Positions 49,201 to 62,068 of a stretch of 64,000 nucleotides of DNA are shown in pieces. Location of the stretch: assembly GCA_013396655.1 (NCBI GenBank), contig WBMV01000462.1, positions 2,103,807 through 2,167,806 of the forward strand, in the 5' to 3' direction. The notes under the pieces were generated by a model, which ran no database searches, was not told where the DNA came from, and saw only the letters and a list, made by a program, of their open reading frames with translations. The first letter of the stretch is position 1; each line of letters starts with the position of its first letter. The DNA comes from Campylorhamphus procurvoides (lineage: Eukaryota; Chordata; Aves; Passeriformes; Dendrocolaptidae). The translations under genes and the position numbers were made by a program.

Positions 49201-50245
49201 TTGCATGGACTTCTCCCTTCCCAAAGAATGCCTTTATCCCGTGCCTAGGTCAAAACGTGCCCCTCCACCTCCATTTGCATCACCAGACATGGCATAGAAA
49301 GTGATGCTGCCTCTTTTGAGATTTCATGCGTTGTGATTAAAAAGTGATGTTTTTTCCAATGCTGCTTTGTTACAAAACTGATGGGGACAGGTTGTCTAAA
49401 AGGAAGGATGGCTGGAAGTAGCAGGGCTCTAGACACTGCTATTGCTACAGCTGGTGAATGGCCATGTGGTTAGAACAGGGACTGACAGAGTCCCAGTGGG
49501 GACTTAAATATCTGGGGACCTAGGGCATCCTGCACTGAGCAAGGTGGCAAATGAGCAGAGGTCAATCCAGCTCCTTCTCTGGCAGCTTTTTGCAGGACCA
49601 GGAACACACAAAGGATATGCTGGGAAGGTGCTGGGGCACTGACACAGGATACGGGTGTTCATGAGCGTGTCTCTGCCTCACCCTTCCCATCCATGATGCC
49701 CAGCTCTTTATATCCCCAAATCCCCACAGGAGCTGGGTGTGCTGCCTGACCATCCCTGTCAAGGCCCTGTCGTGGTCCAGGGTGGGAAGCAGGAGAAGCT
49801 GCACCCACTCCCCAGCCAGGGACAGGCAGGGGCTGCCGAGCACGGCCAACACGCCGAGAGCATCACGGACCTTGTGGTTCTCCTTCCCTACCCTTGACAC
49901 CCAGAGGAGCGTGGAAGAGCCCCCTGGAGAGTCAGTGAAGACCCTCAGCAGCCTTGGGGAGGGGCAGAGACCTGCAGAGAGCAAGGCTGGGCCCAGCAGT
50001 GGGGGGAAGGCAAGGGCTGCCCAAGCCCTGGCACTGCCATCCCTCCCGCCCTGGCTCCTGGCGCAGCAATAAGAATTGTCCTTGGTCTTGCAGAGATACT
50101 GTGAAAACAAAACCAAGATGTACCGAGTCTGGACACTTACAGAGATGTAAAAAGAAAAAAAAAGAAAAAGAAAAAACCAAAAAAAACAAAAAGAAAACCC
50201 TGCTTTTATAACAGACGGAGAAATAAAGTGAAATTTTCAAATGCG
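46298..50245 (+). other. FAM78A: FAM78A 3' UTR (extent uncertain)
   Basis: After the stop there is AT-rich, 3'-UTR-like sequence, including A-rich runs near 46829-46862. Candidate poly(A) signals on the plus strand are ATTAAA at 49336-49341, followed by a T/G-rich stretch, and AATAAA at 50222-50227. They would give 3' UTRs of about 3.05 and 3.95 kb. Frames of 261 codons on both strands at about 47468-48559 lie inside this region and are not supported as genes. Confidence 0.45.
50147..50203 (+). repeat. A-rich low-complexity tract
   Basis: This run of A with scattered G and C lies just ahead of the AATAAA at 50222. It could be a decayed oligo(A) tail or simply low-complexity 3' UTR sequence. 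Confidence 0.6.
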
Positions 50246-52034
50246 TCTGCCTGGAATCGTTTGGGCGGTGGCTGTTTTTAAACAAATGGCTCTGTGCTCA
50301 CGTTTCAAGGCAGTGATAAACACCATGTTTACCACAAGGGCCTTCTCCCTCTCCATATCCACTCCCAGGCCACAGCAGACAGGTTTCTGGTGAAAAACAC
50401 CAGCCGGCATCCTGCAGTTTTCATTGCTTGGGCTGCTGCACATCTTGGGGTGGCCGGAGCGGGGCTCGTTTGTGCAGGCAGCCCCTGAACTTCCGCACAC
50501 TTCGGTTTCCTGACACTGTTTGCTGATGTAGCAAAAGCCAGGTCAGATGTTCGCTGTAAATACCACATCTGGAGAGAGGCAGCAGAGCACAGCCCTGGGC
50601 AAAGGCGAGGGTAAAAGCTCCTGCAGCCCACGGCTGGGTTTCAAATACCACCTGTACTCATTCCATTATTCACTGCTCCCCCCAGAAGTTTTCACGTTTA
50701 GGTTTTGTTTTGCTTTCCAGCAAACTGCGGCCATGAATTCTGGAGAACAGGGGGTGCCTGACCGAGCAGCCAGCACAGCTCCACTGCTGATCCCTTAAAT
50801 CCATCCTGGCACCTTCCAGCTCTGTGCTCCAGCTCCTCCTGCCACAGCCCAACCCTGCTGCAGGTTCCCATCCCGCTGTCTGTGCTCAAGGAAGACACAG
50901 ATTTCTCCTTTTTTACATTCTGCCCAAGGGCTGGACCTTCACCTGTGGGGCACCCCCAGCAAGGTGCAGCTCACACAGGTGTCTCCACTGCACCTCCCTG
51001 GGGTGAGCAAGAGCCTGGTCCATGCCCATTACACCCTCAAAGGTTGGAGCCAACCTTTGCAGAGGCTTTTGCAGGGGAGACCTGGCACTACCACCCAAAA
51101 CCACCGAGGTGTGTGCCCACATAACCCATGGAGAGCCACAGAGCCCATTTGGGAAGCTCCACCAGCAAGTGGCAGTGAGACAAACCCAAGTGCAGGAGGG
51201 GAAGGGGAGGAAGGAAACATACGGAGGGAAAGGAATGTGCATGGATGGAGCCTGAGCAGGGGAGAGGACAGGTTCTGAGTGGGATTCCTTTCCCCAGTGG
51301 AAACTGTCCAGGCTCATCTGTTGATAGCAGGTTAAATTTAGATGTCCCAGTTTCAGAGGGAGGGAGAGGTGGGGAGGGGACACCAGCCAACTCACAGCTG
51401 CTTTGGGTGACACCCTGAAAAAGCCAAAAGCACCGGGTGACTTACTGTGTGCACAGAGACACTGGAAAATCCCCTGTGAGGAGGATGGAGGGAAGGACGT
51501 GGGTTGGTGAGCTCAGCACAGCCTGGGTGGGGCTGGAGCCCCGTTCTGGTGCTTTGGGTGACACCAACACCAATCCTGCAGCACATCTGTGAGCATGCAG
51601 GCTGCAAATCAAACTTCACCTTTCTAGAGGTTTTGTCCCTTGGCTTTGTGCTTTCCTAACCTCAGTTTTAAGCAGACTGAGGCAGCAGTTGCTTCATTTG
51701 AAGAAATACCCTCTGACCTCCACAGTTCCTGCTTGAAACTCTTTGCAGGGACTTCCCTTTGCTGATGCAAATGAGGTTTTGTTTCCTATTTCTTCTCTCT
51801 CACATCTCCTTAAGCTGCTCATGTGCAGCAGCTGCAAATGCTCATTTTAGACCTTCATGTTTTAAAGCAAAATATTTTTAGCACTGCCCTGAAGAGCTTG
51901 AAACATCAAAAATACAGTGTCATGAGTTCACACACGATTATAACAGAGCCCCTCAAACAACCTGCATCGAGACTCCCAGGGCTGCCTTTAGTAACCTTTG
52001 TAAATTGGTCCCCTAAAAGCTGTTTGTTGAGTCC
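50246..52034. other. Intergenic between FAM78A and NUP214, no gene recognised
   Basis: Only chance frames are visible. A perfect 10-bp inverted repeat with a 2-base spacer lies at 51038-51059 (CAAAGGTTGG, AG, CCAACCTTTG). The two genes are convergent across this spacer. Confidence 0.45.
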
Positions 52035-52039
52035 TGGCA

Positions 52040-52248
52040 AGAAGGAATTTTCTGTGAGGATGGGCAGGCCCTGGCACAGGTTGCCCAGAGAAGCTGTGGA
52101 TACTCCATCCCTGTAAATGCCCAAGGCCAGGTTGGATGGGACTTGGCGCAACCTGAGATAGTGGAAGGTGTCCCTGCCCATGGCAGGGGGGATGGAATGA
52201 GATGAGCTTTAAGGTCCTTTCCAACCTAAACCAGTCTGTGATTTTATG
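52040..52248 (+). mobile_element. CR1 LINE 3' fragment (~210 bp)
   Basis: Diagnostic CR1 blocks appear in the right order: CCCTGGCACAGGTTGCCCAG, then GAAGCTGTGGATACTCCATC, GGAAGGTGTCCCTGCCCATG, and the 3' end TTTAAGGTCCTTTCCAACCT with CAGTCTGTGATTTTATGA. Orientation is plus. It is a 5'-truncated, moderately diverged copy. Confidence 0.92.
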
Positions 52249-52825
52249 AAGAAGCCCAAATATCAGAGAGCAGCACTAGAGAGATGGATCTGATCCTGCC
52301 ATGATTCATAACTTTGGGGCTGTCCCACAGTTCCTCCGACCTCTGCACCTGCAAATGTTCTGTGAGGAGCCCGGACCGGGAGGAACTCCAACACCCTGCC
52401 TGGAGAGAAGACAGTATGAAAGGGGGGTCACAGGTCCCCTCCAGCACTGGGATGGGTGATGGGAGGAGGCAGAACTGCAGCACCACAGTCCCAGGAGTGG
52501 AGTCACAGCACTCCAGCTTATCTCGGGCGCAGGGAACAGTCGGAGTCCCAGTCCAGGCACTGGCAGCACAGAGTGTGCTGGTGTGAGATAAGGGCAGGCA
52601 GGGGGAAGTTCTGGCTCTGCAGAGGGGGACAGACACATGTTTGCAGAGAAGGAGCTTTGTGACCTTCTGGGAACTGCAGAAAAAGGAAGGGGGGATGGTT
52701 CAAGACAGGGAATGTGCTGAGCACAACCACAGGGCCCTTGAGGAGTCGAGCCCACGGACACACGTAGGTGTGCAGACCTGAAAAACGTGTTGATGTGTCC
52801 AAACTCACCCCTGGGTGAGGAAGAG
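52249..52825. other. Intergenic between two CR1 copies, no gene recognised
   Basis: No exon or RNA gene is visible; there are chance frames only. Confidence 0.45.
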
Positions 52826-52930
52826 TCATAGAATGATTAAAGTTGGAAAAGACCTCCAAGATCATCAAGTCCAACCTTTGCCCAAACACCCCCATATCAA
52901 CTAAACCAGAGGACCAAGTTCTCCATGGCT
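52826..52930 (-). mobile_element. CR1 LINE 3' fragment, reverse orientation
   Basis: The plus strand reads TCATAGAATGATTAAAGTTG and GACCTCCAAGATCATCAAGT, followed by CCAACC. This is the reverse complement of a CR1 3' end, so the element lies on the minus strand, opposite to the copy about 600 bp to the left. Confidence 0.9.
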
Positions 52931-55900
52931 GCAAGATCCCAGAGCCTCATTGTTGCAGGAGGGAGGACAGGGGTGGACTCACTGCTGACCCAGAGCTGCT
53001 CATCCCTGCAAGCCACAGCCACCTCTTCCCAGCCCCTGGGGCTCCACACGACATTTATCTAGGAACAGAAACTCCCCTGGCACTCCCAGACACGCTCATG
53101 CCAAAGCCTGATGCAGGATTATTTTTCCTTGTAAGCAATGCTGGAAGCAATGCACAGGGGACACATGAAAACTAAGAAGGGATAAATAAAATGTCACTTC
53201 AGCCTCCGAGCCTGCAGCGCAGGGACACATCCATGGCTGACAGGGAGAAGGGAGGCAATTCCACATCAGACTGTTGCAAAGGACAGGGACCAGTGCCACA
53301 ACCTGCCTTCACCTTTCCATGGCCTCTAGAGAACAGGGCTAAGATGTCCAGCAGCATTTTTCCAACCTCCCTTGTCTCTCACAGGGATCTTACTCATGCA
53401 TGAGACTCACCCCACACCCAAACACGCCACAGCAGCCACTGTTGAGGCTGAGAGACTCATCCTGAGCAAGGGTGGTCATGTCAGGGACTCATCTGGCTTC
53501 TCCCACAGAACATTGCCAGGATTTTGGTCAGGGACACGTCAGCTTTGCCCCCAGCACTGCTCAGGCAGGAAAGTGGCTGTGAGGGACAAGGCAGGCTGAG
53601 GGATATGACCCAGCAGCACGGGATGAACTTCAGCCCTGTGATCCCTTCTCAGGCTGACAGCAGTGGGATGCCACTGGCATTTGTCCCCTGGTTGCCTCTG
53701 CACCACAGCACTGTGGCACAGAAGGGCCAAAGGAATGATGTCCTTCCCTTCCCAGGAGACAGATCCATACAGCTAAGACCACTGATACTCTGCAAGACAC
53801 CCACATTCCAGAACACCAAGCATTATACACGCTTTAAAACACGAGATTAAATAGTAATGCTGTTTTTCTCCTACCTCTCTGTGACAAAGGTACGCTTTCT
53901 TTGCTCCTTTTCCAGGAAAAAGGTCTTTTCTTTGTTGCTCTTTTAGCCTTGGAGGAAGCAGAAATCCTTGGTCTGGTCTCCCCATGGGTTGGGGGAATCC
54001 TCTCTGCCTCAGGCTCCCCTCTGCCCACCACAGTGTGACACTGTCCCTGGTGCTCTGCCACAGCAGCATCACCAGCACTCACGTCTCTGCTGCCTCGAGG
54101 CCACAGCGTGGTCTCGGGAGGGAAAAATTAGTGTGTTCTTTCATTAGGAATAATTATGACTCCACCTCTGATAAAAGCCTTGACAGATTCCTGCTCACAG
54201 TGAAATGGCAGGAAAACAGAGGCACAACCACCTTAGCACAGACAAAGGGATAAGCTCCTTCAGAGCAGCAGTGGAGCAAGTGCTGTTAAGTTATCAGGGG
54301 ATTGACCAACATGGACAAACTACTGGAATGAGACTCCAAGCCTTGGTTAGTCCTTGAATTCTTCTCCAGGACTGCCAAGACCAGGGCTTTCTATGTTAGC
54401 AGCTTTACTCTTTGGTGGACATCTGTCCCCCAAGCACTGGACAGAGGCCCCATGATCACAGGCCACTCAGCACAGGTGACACAGCCTGTGACAGCTTCTG
54501 GCAACCACCAAACGAGCACCACAAGCACTTGCCAAGTCCTTGAGTCATCTAATGAAAATGCAGATTTTTCAAAGTCGACTTTGCTGGGGTTTGTGCATAT
54601 TCCTGTAGGCTTGTGGTCACGATCAGCCTCTGCACTGCTCAGCTCCTCCAGCAGCTACTATGGAAACCAGGAGCAGCACCCGAATCTCAAGGGCAGATAG
54701 TTCAGAGGGCTGAGTTGTTTCAGCCTGATTTGAAAAGCATTGCAAGAAAATGTGTGTTCAGTCAGGGTCTGGAGTAATTCTCAAGGCACTTCACTTGCCA
54801 GGAGTTAAACAGGTACCAAGCAGCAGAGCAGGGACAACCCCCAACTGCTCCCATCATTCCAAAAAAGAAACTTTAAATGGCTCAGCATGCCACCATCACA
54901 TTCTTACCAAGCCAATCTTCTCCATAGCAAGAGGTTTCTGAGCTATCTGGGGGAGCACAGCTGATATGGCCTCGGGAGGAGGTGTCACATGCCACAGCCA
55001 GGGGAGATTAATGCAAAGAATTTAAGGTCAATGGTTTAGGCCAGCTGCTATTTATAAAGAGGAAGGGAAGCTGAACAACAGTTTCACCTCTAGGCCTTAA
55101 GAAATGTCATCTAGTCAAGGCGAACACACTGGGAGGGGCACACTTCAATCCAACTTCGGCTTTTCTTAATGTCCAACCAGCAAATTTTGGAGCATTCTCT
55201 CCTCTGTCCCAGTGCTGTGGTCCCTGGATCACCAGCACTTGTCCCCTTCCATCAAATGGACTGGGAGGTTACACACCAATCCCAAATAGTGCTCCCTCCA
55301 ACACGACCCACAGCACACTTGGGTCCACAAATCCAGGGCATATGGAAAAGCCTTGGAGCCCATGGCCTTGCAAAGCTAAAAACAAGCCCTCCTTGTACAC
55401 TGAATTTCCCACATTTCTTCCTTTTTACAGGGAACTGACCCAGTGTTGCTCCCAGGTGCAGAGATAGGAAAGACACTTGCCACAGCTAGGACAGACTTAA
55501 TACAGACACTAACTTTTTAGGCTGACTTGAAAGGAGGGATTTCTTCAGGAACTGCTGACAAATAAAAGTAGTTTATAATGCTGGATGTAACAAGAAGAAA
55601 TTATCAACTATTTACAATTCCCAAAAGTGACCACAGGCCCACCAAACCATAAAATGCCACCTGTCATATCCTGTGGTATTAAAAAAGAAAAAAGAATGTT
55701 TATACTGAAAACAGAAAAGGCACAAGTGCCCCAAAATGTCCTAATAAGACCAACAAGATAAACCCATCTGATCTACATGTACTCAGCTAACACATGAGAT
55801 ATTATTTCAAGTACCTTATTCCCAGAGCCACAAAACCTGAGTACATCATTTGGAGATTTCAGGGAGGTCAGATGCATCAAACAGAAAAAGAATTGGCCAG

Positions 55901-56564
55901 AATGCCTTTGGGGCACTCTTTAAAACATTTGCTCAGTATGTTCAAGTGTAAACACATGAGAATTTCACAAACGATATTGACTAAAGCCAAAAGCTACAGA
56001 GAAAAAGCACAAACTCATCCATGTTAGAAGAAAAATGTACAATGGAATCCACCAGCCAAAGCCACAAGCTGCAAAATCCCTGATGCCTCTGGATGGAGGT
56101 CACGTGTCCATTTCCAGGGCCAGAAGTTTTCCCTATAACCTGAGTTCCATTTTTTGAGTTCTGTAAGATTTACAGAAAGGTAAAAATAGGAGAGCTTTTA
56201 CTTCCCACCTCTTTGCTGAATGTTACTGCCATGGGAACGTGCTCTGCACGCTGCCAGCTTCTTCTCAGATAATTTCCTATTCCTCCACTAAGCCTCTGGC
56301 TCACACATGACTCAGTTTTAGCACTTCACTGAGATAAGCATGTGCCCCATCCTAGACTTAAAATTAGCAGGGTAAACCTCAGCCCCTTCTTAAGAGCCTG
56401 GGATAATCGGGCATTCTCTTAATGAAAAATGTGCTGGTTTATATGAGGAACCAACTGGAGCTACTCCTTTGTGCAGGCAAGGGATGAACAACAGAAACCT
56501 AAGCCCAGCACAGGGCTGGAAACCCCAGAATACAGGGAGATAAACCCTTCCAACATGACTAACA
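52931..56564. other. Intergenic downstream of NUP214, no gene recognised
   Basis: This non-coding spacer becomes AT-richer from about 54300 onward. No exon, RNA gene or further interspersed repeat was recognised. Confidence 0.45.
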
Positions 56565-56771
56565 CCAAGGCAGATAAAATAGTTTAATATAGAGCAAGAA
56601 CAAGTATTGCATAAAAATAAGCAAAATCTTTTTTCTTAAAAAAAAAAAAAAAAAACCAAAAAAAGGCTGAGAACTCGTATTTCAAAGAAAAGCTGGTTGG
56701 GTATCGATCACGTATGTGACTCATGAATGCAGGAGCTACAGCACAGTTCTACAGGAGAGTTCAGGATGTTC
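56565..56771 (-). other. NUP214: NUP214 3' UTR with poly(A) signal
   Basis: This follows the NUP214 stop on the minus strand. TTTAAT at 56583-56588 reads ATTAAA on the minus strand, giving a short 3' UTR of about 200 nt. The transcript also carries a long U run here (A run on the plus strand at about 56638-56656). Cleavage site estimated. Confidence 0.5.
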
Positions 56772-56805
56772 CTAGCTTCTCCATCCACTAAATCCAGAGG
56801 AAGAT
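56772..56805 (-). CDS. NUP214: NUP214, last coding exon
   Basis: This is a 34-nt coding stretch after a pyrimidine-rich acceptor (TTGCTCCACAG). Its first base completes the threonine codon from the microexon; it then reads SSSGFSGWRS and stops. Human NUP214 ends in GFGGWRS, so the C-terminal WRS is conserved. It is too short to be found by open-frame scanning and was recovered by phase and homology. Confidence 0.93.
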
Positions 56806-57485
56806 CTGTGGAGCAAGGAAAAAAAGAAAGAAAACCACAGCAATGAGTGCTAGAACCTCCCTCAGGCAGAATTAATTCAGCAGATCTCTCAATCAAACCT
56901 CCAGTCTCCCTGGTACCAGAAGCTTTTTATGAGAACACACGAGTATTTCCAGCATCTTTTACCTGAGCCTGCAGCAACACACCCTGACTAGATATAATTG
57001 TGCTTATTCTAGAGCCTGTCATCTGCAGAGATCCATGATCTCTCCGTTTGACAGGGAAACAAAGTTTAAGAAAGTTGTTGCAAGGGATCCAGCCAGGCAG
57101 TGGCAGAGTGGATGACAGAGTTAACCTTTAACTGTAAATCATCATCTCACTTCAGCCACTAAAGTACCAATTTATTTCATTCCTTGTTTCAGCCTGATAA
57201 ATGGGAGAGATTTCAGACTTGCACACACAGTTTGAGCACACACATTATGTCCCTGAGAGGTAGAAAAAGAGCTTGAGCCAGCTGGAAATTCTCTCTTATG
57301 AGACAGCTGAACCTCACTGGAAAGCAGAGCATGGACTTTGAGCTCTCTGCAGTGCCACCAAAATGGAAATCAGAACTAGTATTTAATTGTTATTTTCAGA
57401 GCTTGCTCTTGTAAACCATTCAACTCTTTATTCTGATTCTATTTGTACTTCTAATAAAAAATTAGATTAAAAAAATGGGACTTAC

Positions 57486-57510
57486 GTGTTCGGTGATCCA
57501 AAACCAAACC
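57486..57510 (-). CDS. NUP214: NUP214, 25-nt microexon
   Basis: A 25-base exon lies between a strong acceptor (CTAATTTTTCAG) and a strong donor (GTAAG). It adds two bases to the preceding glycine codon, then FGFGSPN, then two bases of a threonine codon. The joined end of the protein reads GFGFGSPNTSSSGFSGWRS, in register with the human tail. Phases on both sides agree, which makes the call firm despite the small size. Confidence 0.93.
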
Positions 57511-58292
57511 CTGAAAAATTAGAAAAATAGTTGTTAAAGGGTAAAAAATGAACGTATAAGACTTGTAGTAAATGTCCCCTCCCACACACAGATTGAAAAA
57601 CATTTCTTTCCTGCCTTAGGCCATGAAAACAGCGATGGGCAAACAATGAAAGTCGAATCTCCATCTAGAAGAGAAGTGACTTGCCTGGCTCCTAAGGGGG
57701 CTTGGCCTTCACTGCTCATCAGCCAGGTCGTTCATTAGCAGCACTGCAGACAATGTGCCTGGTTCATTCAGCTCTCTCCAGAGCTGCTTTCTGGAGATGG
57801 TTTGTGCTTAATGCAAGTCCCTGGTGACAGGCAGCCACCAGTGAGCGTGGCCTTTCACAGGCTCTGCTCTCAGCCCTGGGTAAATCACTGTGGCTTCACT
57901 GAACTGCAGCAGGAAAACATTTGGCTATTGGTGCTCCAGCTCAATCTTGCAGTGCCATTTCTCTGACAGTGGTACTCACACACATGTGCATGGTACTGAG
58001 GAGATATTAATTATTTTTCAGTATTTTCCTTTGAGGAGAAAGAGCAACTCCACAAAAAGTGTGCAGAGAAGAGTGATGTGGAGCTGCCACACAGCACATC
58101 AGTGATGGAATTAGGGGCTGAAGGCTGAGAAGGTGCTACACCCCACCCTGCAGCTCAATTCTCCAGGACACGGTGCCTTCCCTATAGCAGGGCCAGGATC
58201 AGGCAGGTTTTTGGCAGGGAACAGACAAGTCAGACCAGGGAAAACCAGAGACATGGTGTCTGTTAGGGTCATTATACTTTAGTTTCTCCTAC

Positions 58293-58435
58293 CTCCTCCA
58301 ACTGTCCCAAAGGCTGAGAATCCACTGCCTTGTGTGCCAAAGCCAGTGCCCTGCTGTGACAGGGATCCAAACGAGGGGGTATTTTGGTTTGCCAGGGTGC
58401 CAAACGATGCTGTGTTGTTACTGGTACCACCAAAC
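58293..58435 (-). CDS. NUP214: NUP214, FG-repeat exon (third from the end)
   Basis: The exon has 143 nt. It starts after CTGCAG, completes a glycine codon, and encodes [20 protein letters not shown] followed by [20 protein letters not shown] and AFGTVGG, ending at GTAGGA. It carries five FG dipeptides and aligns closely with human NUP214 ([20 protein letters not shown]). FG repeats are natively unfolded, line the cytoplasmic face of the nuclear pore and bind export receptors such as CRM1 and NXF1. Confidence 0.97.
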
Positions 58436-61400
58436 CTGCAGTTAAAAGAGAAAATCCATGTTTGCAAGCATCTTCTCACTTACACTGGAAGTCTGTCCCC
58501 CTATACCAATGGTAACAGTGCACTCCTTAAGTGAAGACACATCAAAAGGTAAGATCAGCTCATAGGAATAATTATATCTGTTCATTTTGGAAAGAGATTT
58601 TTCTGCTATGGGAAAGATTATTGTACATAGAAATGTCTGTTCAGCCCCCATTGTTAACATACACTGGGCAGAAAGGCAAATATGCTCATGCTTACACAGG
58701 GTGTCTTCAAGTGCTTGGAAATACCAACTCCAGCCATCAAATGGAGCATTTTAATTCACCCGTGTGTAGTTTTCCCCAGAAGTACTGCGTCATTTCATTT
58801 CACAAACAGGGCAGCAAACACAGAATTTATATGAGCAGCTCATGGCCAGAGCACAAATACAGAACCCACACTCCCAAATTCCAGGGTGTACGTTACTCAC
58901 TGCCCGTGGAACTGTCTGCAGATTTCTCAGTTCCTTTCTCTCCCTGGCCCATTTTGAACCACACAGAGTTCCAGTGCTTCCCTGAAGATCTGCACCTACC
59001 TGGCACTTCTCCCCATCACCTCTGGATCACTTCCCTAATTGCCTTTGGGGACTGAGATAAGAAACACTTTTATATATGGAAATTTGTCTCCTTTCTCCAC
59101 CCACTCTGTCCAACCAGGCACTGCAGAGCTCTCAGCATGACACACTAATGAGACCATGATATGCATTTTGGTTCTCTGCCCCCTCTACACTTCTCCTAAT
59201 TCTGAACGTAAGAAACACACTCAGAGAACGACCTTCAAGTTTAACTTGAACTGGGCAAAATGCAGACACGAGATTTCCAAATGCCAAGCTCTGCAAGTGC
59301 ACCACACTAGCAGCACTAACCCAGCACAGTGTCCCCTGAGCAGAGCCGGACGAGTCACAATGTGCCAGCTCTGCAGAGCTGTGCCTCACACAAGCTCCAC
59401 TCATTTCTGACTTAAAATATGACCTGACAGCACGTTAACCCACCTCTCCATCCATCCACATCTCGCAGACTTAAAAAAAACCCCAAAACACAAACCCACA
59501 TCAAAAGCTGTCTCTCCAGATAAAAGACAGCCCTTGCAGCAGTGTGACAAGCAAGTCACCTGGTAAAGGGCATCACCTCTCCTCTCCCAGACACTGCCAA
59601 GTGCACACTCTGCTCCCACAGACAGCATGAGAGACCAGGGCAGTTCAGTGACTTTGCACCTCTGCTCCCCATCCCCTGTGCCTCTGCAACCCTGGACCCT
59701 GCAGGCAGCCTCAGCTCAGAGCCACAAATGTGCTTTTCTCAGGAAAAGCAGAACAGGTTTTTTAGTTGTTTTAAAAGAGAAGCAAGATGGGATGATACTT
59801 TCGGAGCAAGAGGTTTTACAGGGCTCCACCTTCTCAGGACTCTGTCACAACACACAAATCATGTCTATCTGGTATAAGGCAGTGGAGGTGAAAATAGTGA
59901 CAAGGAAACTTGTGGTTCAAACTGTTCCTTTCAGTTGCAACTAGAACATGCCTGTTGGAAAGGCTATGCACAGTATGAGTGAGAAACAGCTTAAGCTATG
60001 GACAGGTTTTTTTCCAAACATATGAAAGACATGAGATGCAGCCACTGCCTGGTAACAATTTAATCCAACCTATCTTGCCCAGGTTGCCAGGTCTTTTGTA
60101 AAGCTGCTGTGCAAAACACAATTGAGAGGCACTTGAGGTTAGTTTATGAAAGCAAAACATCATTTGCTCACAAACAGTTGGAATTGCAGACTCTGAAGAA
60201 GTGTAGTGGTTTCTATTTTTGACACCCCAGTCATCTATTGAGTGATGAAGATTTTTTAGAATTGAAGCAGCATGAATCACATGTATTTCAGTCAGCAGGG
60301 TGTTCTCAGGAACTTGGAGCTAATACGGCACAATGTACTGGCAAGTAACTTTTTTGGAATTGGGATTTTTAAAGTTTTTTCACGAGAAAGGCAGAAAGGA
60401 AATCCTGCACAGCTGCTACATTATACTGCAGAATTAAACTCTTGCTCAACATTTTGTGGTGAGATTTGGATTTTTGTAAAGCTGCCTGAGAATTTTGCAC
60501 ACTCTTTTAAAGTTTTAAAAATCAAATTCCCCAGGCAACTCTGAAAATATCAGAAAAAAAATTGTCAAAACTTCCCACAAGTTCAGTCACTGAATTATCT
60601 TTCCTGAGCCTGCAGACTGCTTATGCAAGACCTCTGTTTCATCAACATGCTGCTTCTTCTGAATCCCATTTTATCTTTAAGCTTCCAGCGTTGTCACGGA
60701 GCACATCCAGTTTCAGTACAAAATCCTGCAGCACAATGGCTGGATGTTGGAACTGAACAAACCATCAGCTGAGTTAAGCTCAGTCTTCCCTACAAGTGGG
60801 GAATTTCTTTGTGGAAATTCAATTACACCCTTTCCAAATTTGCTGCACCAGAGCTCTGGACAGCAGAACCACCTGGCTGAAGCCTCCCACAGCTCAGGGG
60901 TACCTGCCCTAACCTCGAGAAATTAACAATTTATACTTCTGGATGTTCTAAAGTCTCTTATGTAAAGGCAGTTCCTCCTGAAACAAGACAAAGAGACAAA
61001 CACTTGTGAAATATATAAACACCAAGATTGGGAAGACATCCGGTTTCCTCTCCTCACTGCAAGTTTTTCTCTTTTAAGTTGGCTCTGTTCAGTCTGAATT
61101 TAACTGCAGGGTGTGAGGGAGCATTGCTGGCTCCTAGCACAGTGTTCAAGAAGTGCACTTGTTGCCAGCTGCAGAAGCTGCTCTGCAAGGTTTGTAACTC
61201 TGTATTTGCTGAACAAAGAAAGGAATAATGCACTCTCTGCTCTGGTGCCAAGCACAGGCTTAAGGGGCAGAGAAACAGGTAGAAACTATCAGTGTGGGAT
61301 AAACACAAAGCGCTCTGGGAGCACAGGCTGATACAAGTGCCTCATCCCAAAGGTGAGAGAACAGCCTGAATTCTCATTAGTAGCTCTAGCCCAAATCTAA

Positions 61401-61777
61401 CCAGTGGATAAGGTGGCTGGACAGGGTCACAAACAACAGTATTTGTTATTTTCCTTGCTAGGCATAGTTTGCAGTCCTAGATTTGCACCCATTAAAGTGC
61501 ACGCACAGAAAATACTCCTTCATTTCCTTAGACAACTGCAAGATGACATCTCTAAAGCTAAAGATCCAACCCAGCAGCATCAGCATTCAAATGAGATCAC
61601 ACACATCGCTTCCTTTGGGGTTAAAATCTTAGTTTTATGCCCTGTTGTTTTAAAACAAACCAACCAAGGACATTTGGAGCATCCCAAACCACCACTGAGT
61701 ATATTCCTTACATCAATGCAGAGGGAACTAAGCACAGCCTTGTCATGCAGGAATGTGTTTGCCCCCTGGTTGTCTTA

Positions 61778-62068
<291 letters not shown>

